Assembly (NCBI GenBank): GCA_030272155.1
Contig: CP126194.1
Location: 5,137,501 to 5,201,500, forward strand
DNA from: Tetradesmus obliquus
Taxonomy: Eukaryota; Chlorophyta; Chlorophyceae; Sphaeropleales; Scenedesmaceae
Direction: 5' to 3'
DNA length: 64,000 bases
The notes beneath the pieces were generated by a model. That model made no database searches. It was not told the origin of the DNA and worked only from the letters and a program-made list of their open reading frames with translations. This document shows positions 1 through 17,247 of the stretch, in pieces (within the stretch, counting starts at the first letter, position 1; each line of letters begins with the position of its first letter). The position numbers and the translations under genes were made by a program.

Positions 1-1
1 T

Positions 2-691
2 GCAGGCTGCAGCAGCAGCAGCAGCACAGGGCTTGCGCAGCGGCAGCAACAGCAGCAGCAGGGGCCGCCGATCAAGCGGCTGCTAGTTACCACAAAAGCC
101 ACCGACGCTGTGCCAGCCCTGGCAACAGTGACGCACCGGCTCACAAATGACAGTGTGGTGCTGCTGCTGACGAATGGCGTGCTGGGAGTGTACATGGATG
201 CTGTGAGGACGCTGTTCCCGCCTGGCGGCGAAGCAGCAGCAGCGGCGCCATCCTTTCTGCTGGGCATGACCACACACGGTGAGAGGCGGCACCTGCTTGC
301 ATGCACTGTCAACTTGCGCTTTGCAGCTAAGCCCCATGTGGAGGATGTCACACCGGCTCCGCTGCTGCAGCCTGGAGCCACTTGCAGTCTCAGCAACTGC
401 CTGTGAAGCATTGCCAATGCTATGTCGCAGACAGATTGCCCACTGCATGTTTTTTAAAACCATGGTCTGCTGTGCAGGCGCCTACCGCACTGGGGACTTC
501 AGTGTGATGCACTGCGGGCAAGGCAGCTTTGTGGCAGGCCTGCCCTGTCAACACCTGGTGGCAGCAGCAGCAGCAGCCAGTGAAGCCAGCGACAGCAGCA
601 GCAGCGCCAGCACCAGCACCACCATAGGCGAAGTGGATCAGCATAACCACAAGCAGCAGCATCAGGGTGCAGCTGGAGGAAGAGTTGCACC

Positions 692-736
<45 letters not shown>

Positions 737-1229
737 GCGGCAGCAAAGTATCCAGGAGATGATGACCCTGCTGGGCAGCCTGCAGCAGCTGCAGCCCGAC
801 ACCAGCTGCACGCCCGAGCAGCTGCAGCAGCAGCTGCTGCTGAAGCTGCTGATCAACTGCTGCAGCAACCCTCTGTCCGGCCTGCTGCACTGCCGCAACG
901 GCGGCTTGCCTGGCAATCCTTATGCGGAAGCTGTGTGGCATCACGTCATTGCAGAATGCAAGGCGGTGTTTGGGGAGGAGCTTCCAGGGAGTGAGCATAT
1001 GCTGTTTGAGCGAGTGAAGCATGTAGTGGAGCTGAACAGTCAGAACTACAACAGCATGCTGCAGGATGTGATGAGGCGGGGGCCGACAGAGATTGAGTTC
1101 CTGAACGGCTTTGTGGTGCGGCAGGGGGCAGCAGCGGGTGTGGCTACACCGTATAATGAGATGCTGGCTCAGCTGATGCGGGCGCGGACAGCGGTACCAC
1201 ATTCGATGCTGACCAATGAGAGCATGTGA
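2..1229 (+). CDS. 2-dehydropantoate 2-reductase (ketopantoate reductase), 3' portion
   Basis: Partial gene cut by the left edge. Exons seen: <2-278 and 478-1229 (stop TGA), intron 279-477 with GTGAG donor and TGTGCAG acceptor, phase 1. About 342 residues are visible. The family reduces 2-dehydropantoate to pantoate with NADPH in pantothenate/CoA synthesis. Family marks: LLLTNGVLGVY, TTHGAYR across the splice joint, KLLINCCSNPLSGL (the catalytic K-x3-N segment) and GPTEIEFLNGFVVRQG near the C-terminus (the conserved Glu region). The N-terminal Rossmann part lies before the window. A long low-complexity insert, with a poly-Gln run from CAG repeats at 692-735, separates THGAYR from the C-terminal helical domain. 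The start of the first visible exon could be position 6, after a TGCAG. Pantothenate role is inferred from family; compartment is unknown. Confidence 0.88.
692..735 (+). repeat. (CAG)n coding microsatellite, poly-Gln
   Basis: Almost pure CAG run translated as poly-Gln inside the ketopantoate reductase-like exon, between the NADPH-binding and C-terminal domains. Confidence 0.9.
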
Positions 1230-1774
1230 TGCGATAACTCGTTTTTACAGCATGAGCGTTCGGCTTGCGGTGAACTCGCAGCAAGCTATGCTGTAGAAGC
1301 ATGACAGGCAGTACAAGTGGAGCAGCGTGCTTACTGTCATAGGGTAGCACTGCTGCATGCTGGAGCTGGACTTGGCATGTGCTCTGCAATGCCGATGCAG
1401 TGATCCAAGCTCCAGCAGAGATGGAGATTGTCTGAGCATGCAGAAGGCCAACTGTACCGGGGATATCTTCCGTTGCATACAGGCCTGACACCATGGCTGT
1501 GGCTGGCTTGTGTTGTGCAACACAACTTGTGCCTGGTACAGTCATAGAACCCCCGTGGTTCTGGCATGCAGTTGTCAGCTGTGGTGCTAAAGCAGCAATG
1601 GTGACAATGGCATCATGTTTCAGCTGATTTGTACATGTCTTGAATCTTACTCTTGACTGTATCAGCCGAACATTGCGGATTTGCAACTGCTGTGCCTGTT
1701 GATAGAGCTCAGCTGCTTCAGGCCCATCAGTCACCACAACTCCCAGCTCACAGTACATTGCTGAAGAAAGCACC
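1230..1774. other. Intergenic, KPR to DarP
   Basis: No gene recognised on either strand. Presumably the 3' UTR of the upstream gene and the promoter/5' UTR of the DarP-like gene at 1775. An open frame on the minus strand (1863-1144) overlaps the upstream exon and has no family resemblance. Confidence 0.6.
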
Positions 1775-3032
1775 ATGTTGGCACAACGAAACTTGAATTG
1801 TTGTAGCTGTCGTGGCCGACAGCTTCGAGCGCGCATGCCTCTGGTCGTGAAGTGCTCATTCAACTTTGCGGAGTCCCAGCGTGTAAAGCAGCCTATGCAG
1901 GGCAGGCGAAACAGGTCAATAGAAAAGCGACAAGGTAAGCTTACTAGTTATATTGCTGTTCGTATGCGCGGCTCATTACAAAAGCACAACCGGCGGCACC
2001 AGCAGCAGCAGCAGCAGCAGTAGCCTGGAGTCTGCTGTGCCTTCTCCAGGCTGACACAATGCCCGCTCATACAGCAGCCCTCGAATAACTTTTCATTTCT
2101 GTAATATACTAAGACTCGATTCACTTCTGCTTCACTTAAACCTTGCAGAGCAGGAGTTGCGTGTGCTTGTGCGTGGGCTGTGTGGCTTCAGTGGCAAGCA
2201 GCTGCAGGCCGTGTCACACCTACTGTCTAGCGACCACATCAAGCAGATCAAAATCGCCATGGACATACCCCCAACAAACCAGGCAAGCAGCAGTTGTGCC
2301 AGCAGCACCTCAGCTACTGATGCAGCATTGCAGCCACTGGGGACACGGGTGTCTGGCTTCAGGTTGTCCTGACATGCATGCCAACATGTGCTTGGTGCCA
2401 ACTTCGCAGCAGTTCACACTCGTGCATCATGTAATGTTATGATACAATGTTGGTGTGTATGAAAGGCATGTCCCAGCTGCGTTACATATTGTCATGTAAT
2501 GTCAAACATTTCCAACGCATCATTGTTAACTGCAGGGCCGTCGCCGCCAGGAAGGCCTGGTGGCCAAGCTGCTGCGTGCTGAGCTGGACGAGGCTGCACT
2601 GGACAAGCTGAGCGCTGCTGTGGGCGCTGCGCAGCGCAACAACCTGCCGTTCACGGATACTGCCGTGGAGCAGCAGCTGCAGCTGTGGATGGAGGGGCTG
2701 CTGGAGGGTGACCAGGTGAGCCGGCGCTAGCTGTGTTTTGAGCGAAGTGTGTAGCCCTGAGTTGAATTCAGCTGAGCAACAGCGGTGCTGTCGTTTGTTG
2801 CATAGTTTTCGTATGGGACATGTGACAAGTGGATGGAGGGGCTGCTGGAGGGTGACCAGGTGGGGCCGGAGAGCTGGCCATGTTTGTGTCTGATTCTCTG
2901 TGTTGCGTTGCTGCGCATGCGCCGCTTGTTGTTCAATTTGCAGGAGGTTGTTGATGAGGTGTACGGCCTGCTGCAAGCCAAGGGCCAGGACTGGCAGCAG
3001 CTGCGCATCTTGGTGCGGCAACTGCAGCAGGC

Positions 3033-3073
<41 letters not shown>

Positions 3074-3321
3074 CACAGCAGCAGCTCAGCAGCAGCAGCA
3101 GGAGCAGTGCAGGAGACAGCAGCTCAGATGGAGCAGCAGCGGGTGTTGTGCAGCAGGTAGCAGTGCAGGATCCAGAGGTGCAGCAGCTGATGCAGGAGCT
3201 TGCAGGAAAGCAGCAGAGCAGAGCAGCCAGGGGGCCGGGCAAGAGCCCGAGTGCTGTGGCACGCCGCTCAATACGCAACATGCTGAAGCCGCTGGCAGTC
3301 GAGCTCCATAAAGCAGAGTAA
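1775..3321 (+). CDS. DarP/YjgA (DUF615) family ribosome-associated protein
   Basis: Four exons: 1775-1934, 2149-2282, 2536-2715, 2944-3321; phases agree (1, 0, 0) and give 283 aa. Matches bacterial DarP/YjgA, which acts in late assembly of the large ribosomal subunit. Family marks: RSIEKRQEQELRVL across the first joint (compare the SEIKRDAEELKRLG start of E. coli YjgA), GRRRQEGLVAKLLR opening exon 3, and QDWQQLRILVRQLQQ in exon 4. The first ~45 residues are Arg/Cys/Ser-rich with few acids and look like an organelle transit peptide, so action on chloroplast or mitochondrial ribosomes is inferred. A Gln-rich run (CAG repeats 3031-3072) interrupts the C-terminal helix. Intron 2 (2283-2535) has a GC donor. 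Intron 3 carries a copy of the exon 3 edge. Confidence 0.85.
2829..2862 (+). repeat. Intronic copy of DarP exon 3 3' edge with donor
   Basis: 34 nt identical to 2685-2718 (end of exon 3 plus GTG of the donor), 144 bp downstream in the following intron, direct orientation. Confidence 0.92.
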
Positions 3322-4823
3322 CTGGGTGGTATATGTGCAACATCTAGTGCTGCTGCGCTTAGCTTACTGTAGCAGGATTAGATAACATCGGATGCAGTGC
3401 CGGGTGTGGTTGTGATTTCTACTGCGGCTGCTGTGCCTTGCAGTAGGTTGCAGGCTTGCAAGTGGCTGCGCGTGCGGCACATTCTTTTGACTATATTGGT
3501 GCTCGTGGGTTCGTGACACATTGACGCAGTATGGTACAACAGTAGTTTGCTGCCGGGTGGCAGAGTACGCGGCAATGTGATCAATGAGCCTGCAGTTGGC
3601 TGCGACAGCATGCCCGACGGTTGCGCTGCCTGGCAAGGCTGATTGCATGCCAGATTGAGCCAATGCTGCCGTGTTGATGCTATGGTAAAGCCTATATGGT
3701 GATGCCCCCATTGTGGTAATTCCAAACGTTTGAAAGCCATCACAAGTCCATCTCTTGGTCAGCTTGAGAACAGCGCGGTGCTGAGTTGTGCACAATGTTA
3801 CAGCCTATTGCTTTAGAGCCACTGGCAAGCAAGCCCATCACTGCTTGCATCATACAGAAATGGCAGGAAACTCCGCACACCACGGCGATATGCCCAGCGC
3901 TGCACCTAGAGAGCGCGTGCGAGTGATGCACAATTGAACAAGCTTCTACAAAGGCATGCAACCCATGCACTGTCCACTTCACAAATGTTGTACCAGCCAT
4001 CACCACGCCACCAGCAGACCCTGGTCCAGCCTGAAATGATCAGGCGGTGCAAGGCTGACTGGGCACACGGTGCAGGGAACATCAACACATGCCTTGTGGA
4101 CACCAGAATATAGGCGCCTTCTATGCACAGCTGGACTACTGGTGGACCGCCCACACACAACATCTATTCTGGCGCACAGACTCCATCGTCTATGCATGCA
4201 CTCCAAATGCCATACCACTGGCGGCGCTGTCACACCACAGTGGCGAGCCAGTTGAATCGCTTTAACAACGTTCACAATATGCAATGCATGGTGCTTCGTT
4301 TCTCCTGAACAACATCCTGCAAATGACAATCAAACGTGTTGTCGTGTGATGTTTTGTACACAGGACACACATAAATCGTATTATCCTACAATAGCCACAG
4401 CTTAATGAACACAGCATGACAAACAACGCGCCAATGCATCACAAATACATCAACAGGTCTACAGCAAGGACAAGAGCCTGCACTAACCCAGGTGTACAGT
4501 ACTTGACACCATCAGCAAGCAACAAGCAACAAGCAACAACACCCAGCAGCTACAACTGCGGGTCAGCAAAGTGCACATGCGCCATCAGTCAATGCCGACC
4601 TCAGCAACAAAAGTGCAACACAACTCACAAGTTCGTACTTGCTTTAACACCACTGCAAGAGCATTGTGCGTGCGATGGCGTGCATGGCTGGTGGATCCGT
4701 GTCAATGCAACACCCTCCACCTGCAAGCGCCCCCCGCACCCTGCTGCCAGGCGACGCGGGGTGTGCGGCACAACACTACACACGCCAAGGGGGCAGCAAG
4801 GTGTCCAGCTTCTGTGCAACGTT
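3322..4823. other. Intergenic between convergent DarP and SirB1-like genes
   Basis: About 1.5 kb holding the 3' ends of both neighbours. Short open frames exist on both strands but none shows a conserved family or a plausible intron structure. A short (CAACAAG)-like run lies near 4515-4540. Nothing else recognised. Confidence 0.6.
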
Positions 4824-7523
4824 TCACGCCACATCAGCGCCGCCCAGCATGAGCTCCAGCTGCAGCTTCTCAAACAGCAGCATCACATCGTCATCCACCA
4901 GCCCACCATACGCCTCCATGCCCTTTGTGACAACCTCATCCGCATCACTGACAGCGCCAGCAGTGGCTGTAGCAGTTGCTGCCGGCTGCACTGCAGCGGA
5001 GGGCGCTGCAGGTGCCACGCCAGCTGCCACTGGTACGGCTGCTGGGGCTGCTGCTGCTGCTGGCGCTGCGCTGTCGGTGGCTGCTGCGCAGCGCACTGCC
5101 TCCAGGTAGCTGCCCAGCTCCAGCCAGGCATCCTCATACCTGCAGCAGCAGCGGCAGCAGCGGCAGCACTACTGTCGGCGACATAGCCAAGCCCGATCAC
5201 ATGTGTTCTTCAAATTGCTGCCACAACAGTGAGTAGCAAACCACCTGCTCTGACGGCTTGATAGCAGCAGCATCACCCTGACATGACATATCACTGCCGC
5301 CGCCCTTTCATCATGGATGATGCCAGACTAGCTTTAGTTCACATGTTTATGTAGCCTCACCTGCCGCTGAAGTAGCACAGCAGCGCCAGCTCCAGCTGCA
5401 CCTGCAGGTCCCCCGGCAGCAGCGCCGCACGCTTCTCCGCAGCTGCTGTGGCCCGCTCAATGCTCAAGCCATTCAGCTGCCGCACATGCTGCTTCACCGC
5501 GCTTGCTGCTGATAGCTGCGTCATGAAGGCGGGCTGCGGGCTGCAGCCAATGGCTGCGCACCAGTAGGCGTGCTGCTGCTCCGCCAGCAGCGCTGCCAGC
5601 AGCTCGCGGCGGCTGCTGCCGGCAAAGAGCTCCTCAGAGGTGACAGCAAACAGCTCGGTGGCCTGGAGCAGAAGCAGCAGCAGCAGCAGCATATCTCATC
5701 AATTCCCAAATGCACATGCTGCTGCAAACCGCTAATAACGTTACACACCACGCTCTACATTAGCCTGACTAGAGGCAGCACCACCATGCTCCTGCGCAGC
5801 AGCAGCAGCAGCAGCCGCACGTCCTGCTCACCTCTTTGACCGTAAGCAGTGCGCCTTTGCCATACACGTCAAGCACGCAGGCCTCACCAGCAGCGGTCAG
5901 CGGGTGCTGCTGCCCCTCCTCGCCCCTGGGCCATGCCAGGCAATAGCGGCCGCCCTCAAGCACCTTGAAGCCCAGCGGAAGGTCCAGCCGGCTGCACACC
6001 TGCAGCAGCAGCAGCAGCAGCAGCAGGGATATGCATGTAAATGCCATGCCTCGCTCTGGATGCTGGGCAGTGCATGATGGTTGTGCGTGCCTGGTGGAAG
6101 AGCCACATGCTGCTGCTGCAGCTGCCAACACTGCAATAGGTAGAGGGGCACTGCGCCGGCTGTACACGATGCTTGTGCTGCAAGCTGTATATGATGTCAG
6201 TAACAGCCTCACCTCCAGGTACAGCACAGTCAGCGCTGCGCAGCTGCCAGGGCCGCTCTCTAGCACAGTAGCAAGCTGGCTGTCGCTCGGGGTGCCGTAG
6301 CGGTTGCATGCCGCATAGCCTTGCCGGCCAAACAGCACACTGTTGACTGCTCCCAGCACCTGCATAGGGAACTTGTTCCCAAGCACGCGGGGGCGTGCGG
6401 CAGCAGGTTTGGTGCTGCTGCTGTCACTGTCGGCTGGTATGAGTGTCTGTGGGTGCTCCTGCTGCAGCACGTCGATGACATCAGCTGCTAACGCATCCAG
6501 GCGCTGCAGGCTCCATGTGGCAGCAGTGGCGCCAGTCCTGCAAGTGGAAGGTGCAGCAAACAAAGAAACATTGAAGCCAAAGGCAACAAGCAGTTGGGGC
6601 AACAGCCCCGCCATAGTGTAGCACTGGCATTTATGAGTGCAGAGCTGGGCGCAGGCTTTGCAAAAACTAATGAACAGCCTGCTGCAAGGGCTGCCCTACC
6701 GCATACATGCGCAGCCGTCTTTTACATACGCAGCCCAAGCAGATCTAGCTGAAAGGTCCAGTGCAGCAGCTTAAGCTATTGCACAGGAAAACATGCCCAC
6801 AAATAAAGCAAGGGGTTGTCCACATATATGATTCTGCAATTTTTCACTATGGTACAGCTGCACATGCTCCAGGAAACACGCACCGGGGTTGCCGGCCCAC
6901 TAGGTGCAGCTGCCCTACTGCTTCCTCTTCCAGAGCCATGACCAGGCAGGTTTTAGCAAGGCCAATTGCACCATCAGGCTTCCCGACCTCTTGCAGGAAC
7001 TGTTGCTTGGCCCAGGACACAACCTGTGGAGGCAGAGCACAATGTCGGATGAGGACAGTGTACAGTAGGTGTCGGTGCTGAGGGAGGATGCGCATTGGGA
7101 ACGTCGATCAAGCAGCATTGCTGCAAAACTGCAACCAGCACAAAAATCAAGCTCACTTCGGCAGCGTTGCTGGGCTGGCTCACGGCCTGTACGCGATGGA
7201 GTGAAGCACGAAGTTTAACTGCTGGGAAAGGCTGCCTGGCAGGTGCTGCAGGCCTATAGCGTTTGATCGTACTGTAGAGCTGCATGTTTGCGAGATAGAT
7301 GCTCGTCAAGTGGAGCTCTGCTGTCAATGTGGGAAGGAACCGGTACTACAAACAACGTGCTTCTTCCCTGAAACAATTGAGCAACACGGACCACACTGAA
7401 CAGGTTGCAATTAGTTTGCATCAAACGTTTACGTGGCAATACATTCAAACTTGCTGCATGACAACTCACTGAGCAAAACGTGCTGTTAGATGCAACCGAG
7501 GCCCTCAGCCAGGACACATCCAT
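4824..7523 (-). CDS. SirB1/Transglut_core2 (UPF0162-type) domain protein
   Basis: Seven exons on the minus strand: 7523-7470, 7279-7157, 7023-6884, 6537-6213, 5999-5832, 5662-5361, 5139-4824; all phases agree, ~475 aa. The family has a transglutaminase-like fold N-terminal domain, in many members followed by TPR-like helices; its biochemical role is unsettled. Marks: GAIGLAKTCLVMALEEE then LQRLDALAADV (the family start, split by an intron), VLGAVNSVLFGRQGY, and GSCAALTVLYLEV joined to CSRLDLPLGFKVLEGGRYCLAWP. The position usually holding His in this segment (P-G-H-F) reads Gly-Arg-Tyr here, so transglutaminase chemistry is doubtful. The N-terminus (MDVSWLRASVASNSTFCS...) is Ser/Arg-rich and transit-peptide-like. 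The Ala-rich C-terminal tail is low complexity. Start chosen as the only ATG that continues in phase into exon 2. Confidence 0.82.
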
Positions 7524-7623
7524 GCTTTATAACCGAACGTTGGCTCATCAGTCATAGTTATCGCTCTGAAAACTGCCATCCAAGCCAGCTGCTGCCAAGC
7601 ATTGCTGCACAACTCACAGCAGC
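7524..7623. promoter_or_regulatory. 100-bp divergent promoter region
   Basis: Start codons of the SirB1-like gene (7523, minus) and pyroglutamyl-peptidase (7624, plus) are 100 bp apart, so both promoters and 5' UTRs must share this space or overlap the genes. No TATA-like box was identified. Confidence 0.6.
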
Positions 7624-9603
7624 ATGGCTGTGCACTTCGTGGTGACTGGCTTTGGTGAGTTTCACGGCGTCAAACGTAATCCTACACAGGTCCTGGTGGA
7701 ATGGCTGGACCAAAAGCAGCGTGCTCGTGGCAGCACCATCACCCCACAGGCCACTGCTACGCATGCATCATCAACAGATGCTGAAGCAGCATCAGCAGCA
7801 GAGGAGCAGCAAGAAGCCTACAGAATTCTCAGCTGCACCGTGCTGGAGGTGTCAGCTACAGCAGTCTGTAAGTTCCTCGAAGAACAGGCTGCACTGCTGC
7901 AGGCTGCATGCAGCGCAGCTGGCAAGCAACCGGTGGTGCTGCTGCACCTGGGAGTCGATAACCAGGTGAGCGGCAGACCAGTGCTGCACCCTGCTGGAAC
8001 TACGCATCAGTTCTGCTCAGCAACAAGATCATGATACTTTTGATAGGCAACATGCATGACCACAGCAGTCGCACCATGGCAGGGCCTGCTCCAATGAACT
8101 GTGCTGGGGTTTGAAACAGTTGCAGGAACACACGTTTGGACAATTGTTGCTTCGGTTGCAAGGCTGTGAAAGCTACGCACGGCAGCCAGCACCAACTTTT
8201 GTACCCTAGCATCACTGCCTGGCAATATCTACTTTCTATTTGACAGCGGAGCCTCGGCACATCGTGCTCTCTCCGACATGCTTGCATGCTGGCAGACCCA
8301 ACACTCTGCTGGGACGTGCAAGCAGCTGGCGCACTCTTGCAGCACTCAGTTTTCTCTGCATGAACAAACTCCTTGCAAGAACGCGTCAGCCCCTGACCAG
8401 CAGCTAACACATGGCAGCAAACACTGCTGCGCCTTCTCCCCACCTCAGCCTGGCTTGCTTGGCTAGAGCTGTGCAGCCTTTCACGTTTTGGCTGTGTTGC
8501 TGCTGCTGCTGCGTTTGCAGCGCAATTGCCTGAACCTCGAGCTGCAAGCATTCAACAATGCCACCTTCAGGTGCGCCACCTTGTACAGTGTGTAAGCCAG
8601 CATCACAACATACATACACTTGCTGTACGGTTTGCTGGCACAGCAGCAGCAAGTAGCTACACATGTCAGTCGGGTCTGTGCTGCCTACGCTGCCTCCTGA
8701 AAGTTGACAAACGGCCAGCGGCATCAGACTAAAACAGCAGCCCAACCCAGGACATCTGTTGCGCTCTCTGCGCCAAAATCCTGCAAGTTTGCCTGCTTCC
8801 AAAGCAAGGTGCTGCACTGCTGTATATGTGCCTGCAGGTGCCCTGACGAGGCTGGATGGCAGCCGAGCGGCCTGGTGATAGAGCAGGGCCAGGGGTTGGG
8901 TCTCAGCAGCGTGCGCAGCACCGCGCTGTCGGTGCAGCAGCTGGCGCAGGAGCTTCACGGCGCTGGCTTCGACTGCCACGTGTCGCGCGATGCCGGCAGG
9001 TGCGCGGCACACACAGTGGTGGTGCGGCTGCTCAGAAGATGCAACAGCTGTGAGCGGCTATGTGCCTACTCAGCTGGCATGGACACTTGCGACGAACAGA
9101 TGACAACTTGCACACCAGCATCAGCTCTTGTTTACATCACCAACACCAAGCAAAGCACCACATGTGGTGTGAACTAAGCATTCCTCATCACCATCTCGTC
9201 CCGCCCATGCTGCCGCAGGTTTGTGTGCAACTACATCTACCACAAGAGCCTGCAGCTCACCCACACACTCAGCCGCAGCCAGCAAGATGCAGCAGCAGGT
9301 GGCAGCAGTGGCAGCAGCAGTAGCAGCAGCTGTATGGCTGCTGAAGCTGCTGACAAGCAAGAAGAGGGCAGCTTAGCAGCAGCAGGCAATAGCAGTGATG
9401 CAGGCAGCAGCGATGCAGGCAGTTCACAAGCAGGTCAGCAACAGCAGCAGCAGCAAGCTGATGCATGTGAGGGCACTCCATGCTACTCACTGTTTGTGCA
9501 TGTGCCGTCTTTTGAAGCTGTGCCTGAGGAGAAGCAGCAGCAGTTCTTGCTGGCACTGCTGGACAGCATCAGCAAGCAGCTCATGCGTGCAGGAGCCTCA
9601 TGA
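7624..9603 (+). CDS. Pyroglutamyl-peptidase I (peptidase family C15)
   Basis: Four exons: 7624-7965, 8521-8570, 8838-8999, 9219-9603; phases 0, 2, 2; 312 aa. Removes N-terminal pyroglutamate from peptides; normally a cytosolic cysteine peptidase. Marks: VVTGFGEFHGVKRNPTQ at the N-terminus (the G-F-G-x-F motif), LNLELQAFNNATFRCPDEAG with the catalytic Glu, SRDAGRFVCNYIYHKSL with the catalytic Cys (residue rebuilt across intron 3), and LFVHVPSFEAVPEE with the catalytic His. All three catalytic positions are present. Typical members are ~210 residues; the excess is an Ala/Thr/Ser insert after the first helix and a Ser/Gln/Ala-rich insert between Cys and His (about 9280-9460). Exon 2 is only 50 bp. 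No signal peptide seen. Confidence 0.92.
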
Positions 9604-10632
9604 CAGGCTTTATATGTCCTTCAGCATCATGCGTGCGAACTACAAGCGGACTCAAGTCAGACCTACATCGTGTTCTTTCGTGCTCTGCTGGGCTGCCGGA
9701 CACCATGCCTACAACCGTCATATTACCACCTTGTGTTACGCGCACTCCTGCACAATTGTGTGCTGCAGCAGCCTCACAGTAGACTATGGTTGCTGGTGAA
9801 CAACTTGTTGTCTGCTGCGGACCAGGGCTATTGTAAGCATGGAGGTCTGGTTGAATGCGCGTTGCTGAAGACAGCAACAGCAGTGGTCCTGCACTAGGGT
9901 TCTATGCTTGGCAGGCACAAGGCCGTGACACGCGTTACACCCAGTTGGCAAAACTTTGCGAATATGCGCCTTCATTCCTGCCGCGTGTTGTAAACGTTTC
10001 CTCGCACCGATCACGCCTACTACAGTGCTGGAGTGTTACAGATAGCTGTGTACACGTCAAGTCTGGGACTCTCGAGTGTGGCTATACATCCCGACCACTG
10101 CAACGGTGTGACTTGATTTATTTGCCAACTCAGTGCTTACAAACTCGGGTTACAGGGGGCATAGCGTTGTTCAGGGCTGTGTGCAGCACACAGCAGAGAT
10201 GCTGCTGCTGCCAGCAGTGCACACTCCCAAAGTGCTCAGCCACAAGAGGCAGAACCGTGATGGTAGCAGAAACACGTTCAGGAAACATGAATTGTCACGA
10301 CTCGCTTCTGTGGGCGCCAATGAGCAGCAGGCAACCACTGCATGTGTTGAGGGAGAGCTGGTACATCTGCCAGCCACCCACCGGCGAGGCATCCTGCAAG
10401 GTGAAACTGCAGCGAGTGATGCACGCGGCCGCCTCACAGCCATTGAGATGGTGTCACTTACCGCGTCAGCAGCAGCAGCTGCAGCACTTGCTGCTGTGTG
10501 CTGCATGTGCCTAGTTGGCCGGTCCATCTTTGTGTCAGCACCAGCAGCACGCGTTGCAGTGTCACTACGGTGCTGGTTGATCTTGTGTAAACATGTTCCT
10601 GACAATGCGAAGCTGCTTGCTGTGCTGCCGTC
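9604..10632. other. Intergenic, PGP-I to malic enzyme
   Basis: About 1 kb with no recognisable gene; presumed 3' UTR and malic enzyme promoter. An upstream non-coding or transit-peptide exon of malic enzyme could lie here but cannot be identified. Confidence 0.55.
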
Positions 10633-15913
<5,281 letters not shown>

Positions 15914-16301
15914 TGGGTTGGCATAATGGGGCGGCAGGGGACAGCGGCAACTGTGTTGCTGGTCCAGCACGACCTCTGCCTCATGTGCAGGCTTGCTTGT
16001 GGTGAGATGAGTTGTTTCTCTGATTCAGGCGTGTTCTGCTGAGTGGTACCTAGCTTTCTCAGTGACAGATGGGCTGCACATCGGTGTGTCGAGGTGATGT
16101 TGCACTGACGAACGATCAGGACGCTTGGGTGATGGCGTACTTCTGCAGAAAATGTTCATGTTAGTATAAGCAATAGTTTCATGGCTTCGGTTTTGCGTTG
16201 CAGCGCAGCATACGTGAGAAAAAGCGAAAATTTGTAAAACCCTAAACCGCGAAATGCTACTGCCGTTATATACTGTAAAACAGACAGCCAATTACATGGT
16301 C
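15914..16301. other. Intergenic, malic enzyme 3' flank
   Basis: 3' UTR of malic enzyme and 5' flank of the tRNA. Nothing else recognised; a single ccctaaa at 16241 is isolated. Confidence 0.6.
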
Positions 16302-16375
16302 GGAACCATGGTGTAGTTGGTTATCACATTCGCCTAACACGCGAAAGGTCCTCGGTTCGATCCCGGGTGGTTCCA
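16302..16375 (+). tRNA. tRNA-Val (anticodon AAC)
   Basis: 74-nt cloverleaf: acceptor GGAACCA/TGGTTCC with discriminator A, D arm containing the A box (TGGTGTAGTTGG), anticodon stem TTCGC/GCGAA with loop CTAACAC (anticodon AAC at 16336-16338), T arm CTCGG-TTCGATC-CCGGG with B box GGTTCGATCC. No intron and no encoded CCA. A TTTT run at 16385-16388 fits a Pol III terminator. It lies between the convergent malic enzyme and NDUFV1 genes. Confidence 0.95.
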
Positions 16376-17247
16376 ATATTGCTGTTTTGGATGGTGGTAC
16401 GTGTTGCAACTGTTTCTGCTTTTGTGTGAACTCTCTACAGCAGACAAACTGCGAGTGATCAGCATTCTGAGCACTTGATGCATGGACCACAGCCTCATCA
16501 TTGCATGGCACTAGCATGGGGTAGCACAGCTGTCATCACAGGGTGCAGAGCGCGTTTTGGTTTGGTTGTTAGCTGCGTGAAGAGCCGAGTTGGAGCATCA
16601 GGACACTTTGGACGGGGGTCTCTGGTTTCGCATTGCCTGAAGGTGAGTGCCCAGCATTATTGCGTGAATCCGTCCTTTTGGCTGTTACCTTGGTAAACTC
16701 GCTGCCCATACTCCTTGACTACACACCTACTGACACAATATACAACAGATATATTCAGCCAAGTCCTTCTTTATGTCCTTTCTTTGATCCTGTTTCAGTG
16801 CTTGTACTAGTAGATGCCGTCTTCCTGCCTAGTGCAATGCATGGATTGCAAATGCCCAAATGATGATCAGCAGCGACCAAACAATCATGATGCCAGCTAC
16901 ACCAGGTACATGCAACAGAGCGGCCCACCCTCAGAGCACTGGAGGCAAAAACAGACAAACTCCATAACACAAAGATGTACTGCACCTACTTCTTCAGCGT
17001 CAGTAAGTGCAGTGTGTGGGGAGGGGCGGTTCGGCACCTTGCACGCTCTTCAATAAGTGCTGATCACCACTCGTAGCTATGCGCCGTGTGCGCTTAGTCA
17101 TCAGCATGAGCTGTAGTGCTTGCTGAACTGTCAGAGTAAAATCTTGCCATGCTGACCGGCAGACACATGTACAGGACTGCACTGCTCAGGGCTCAGGGCT
17201 CAGGGACACATTACTGCACTGCTCAGGACTGTACAGGACTGCACTGC
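16376..17247. other. Intergenic, tRNA to NDUFV1 3' end
   Basis: No gene recognised; holds the NDUFV1 3' UTR. A short gctcaggg tandem repeat lies at about 17186-17210. Confidence 0.55.
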
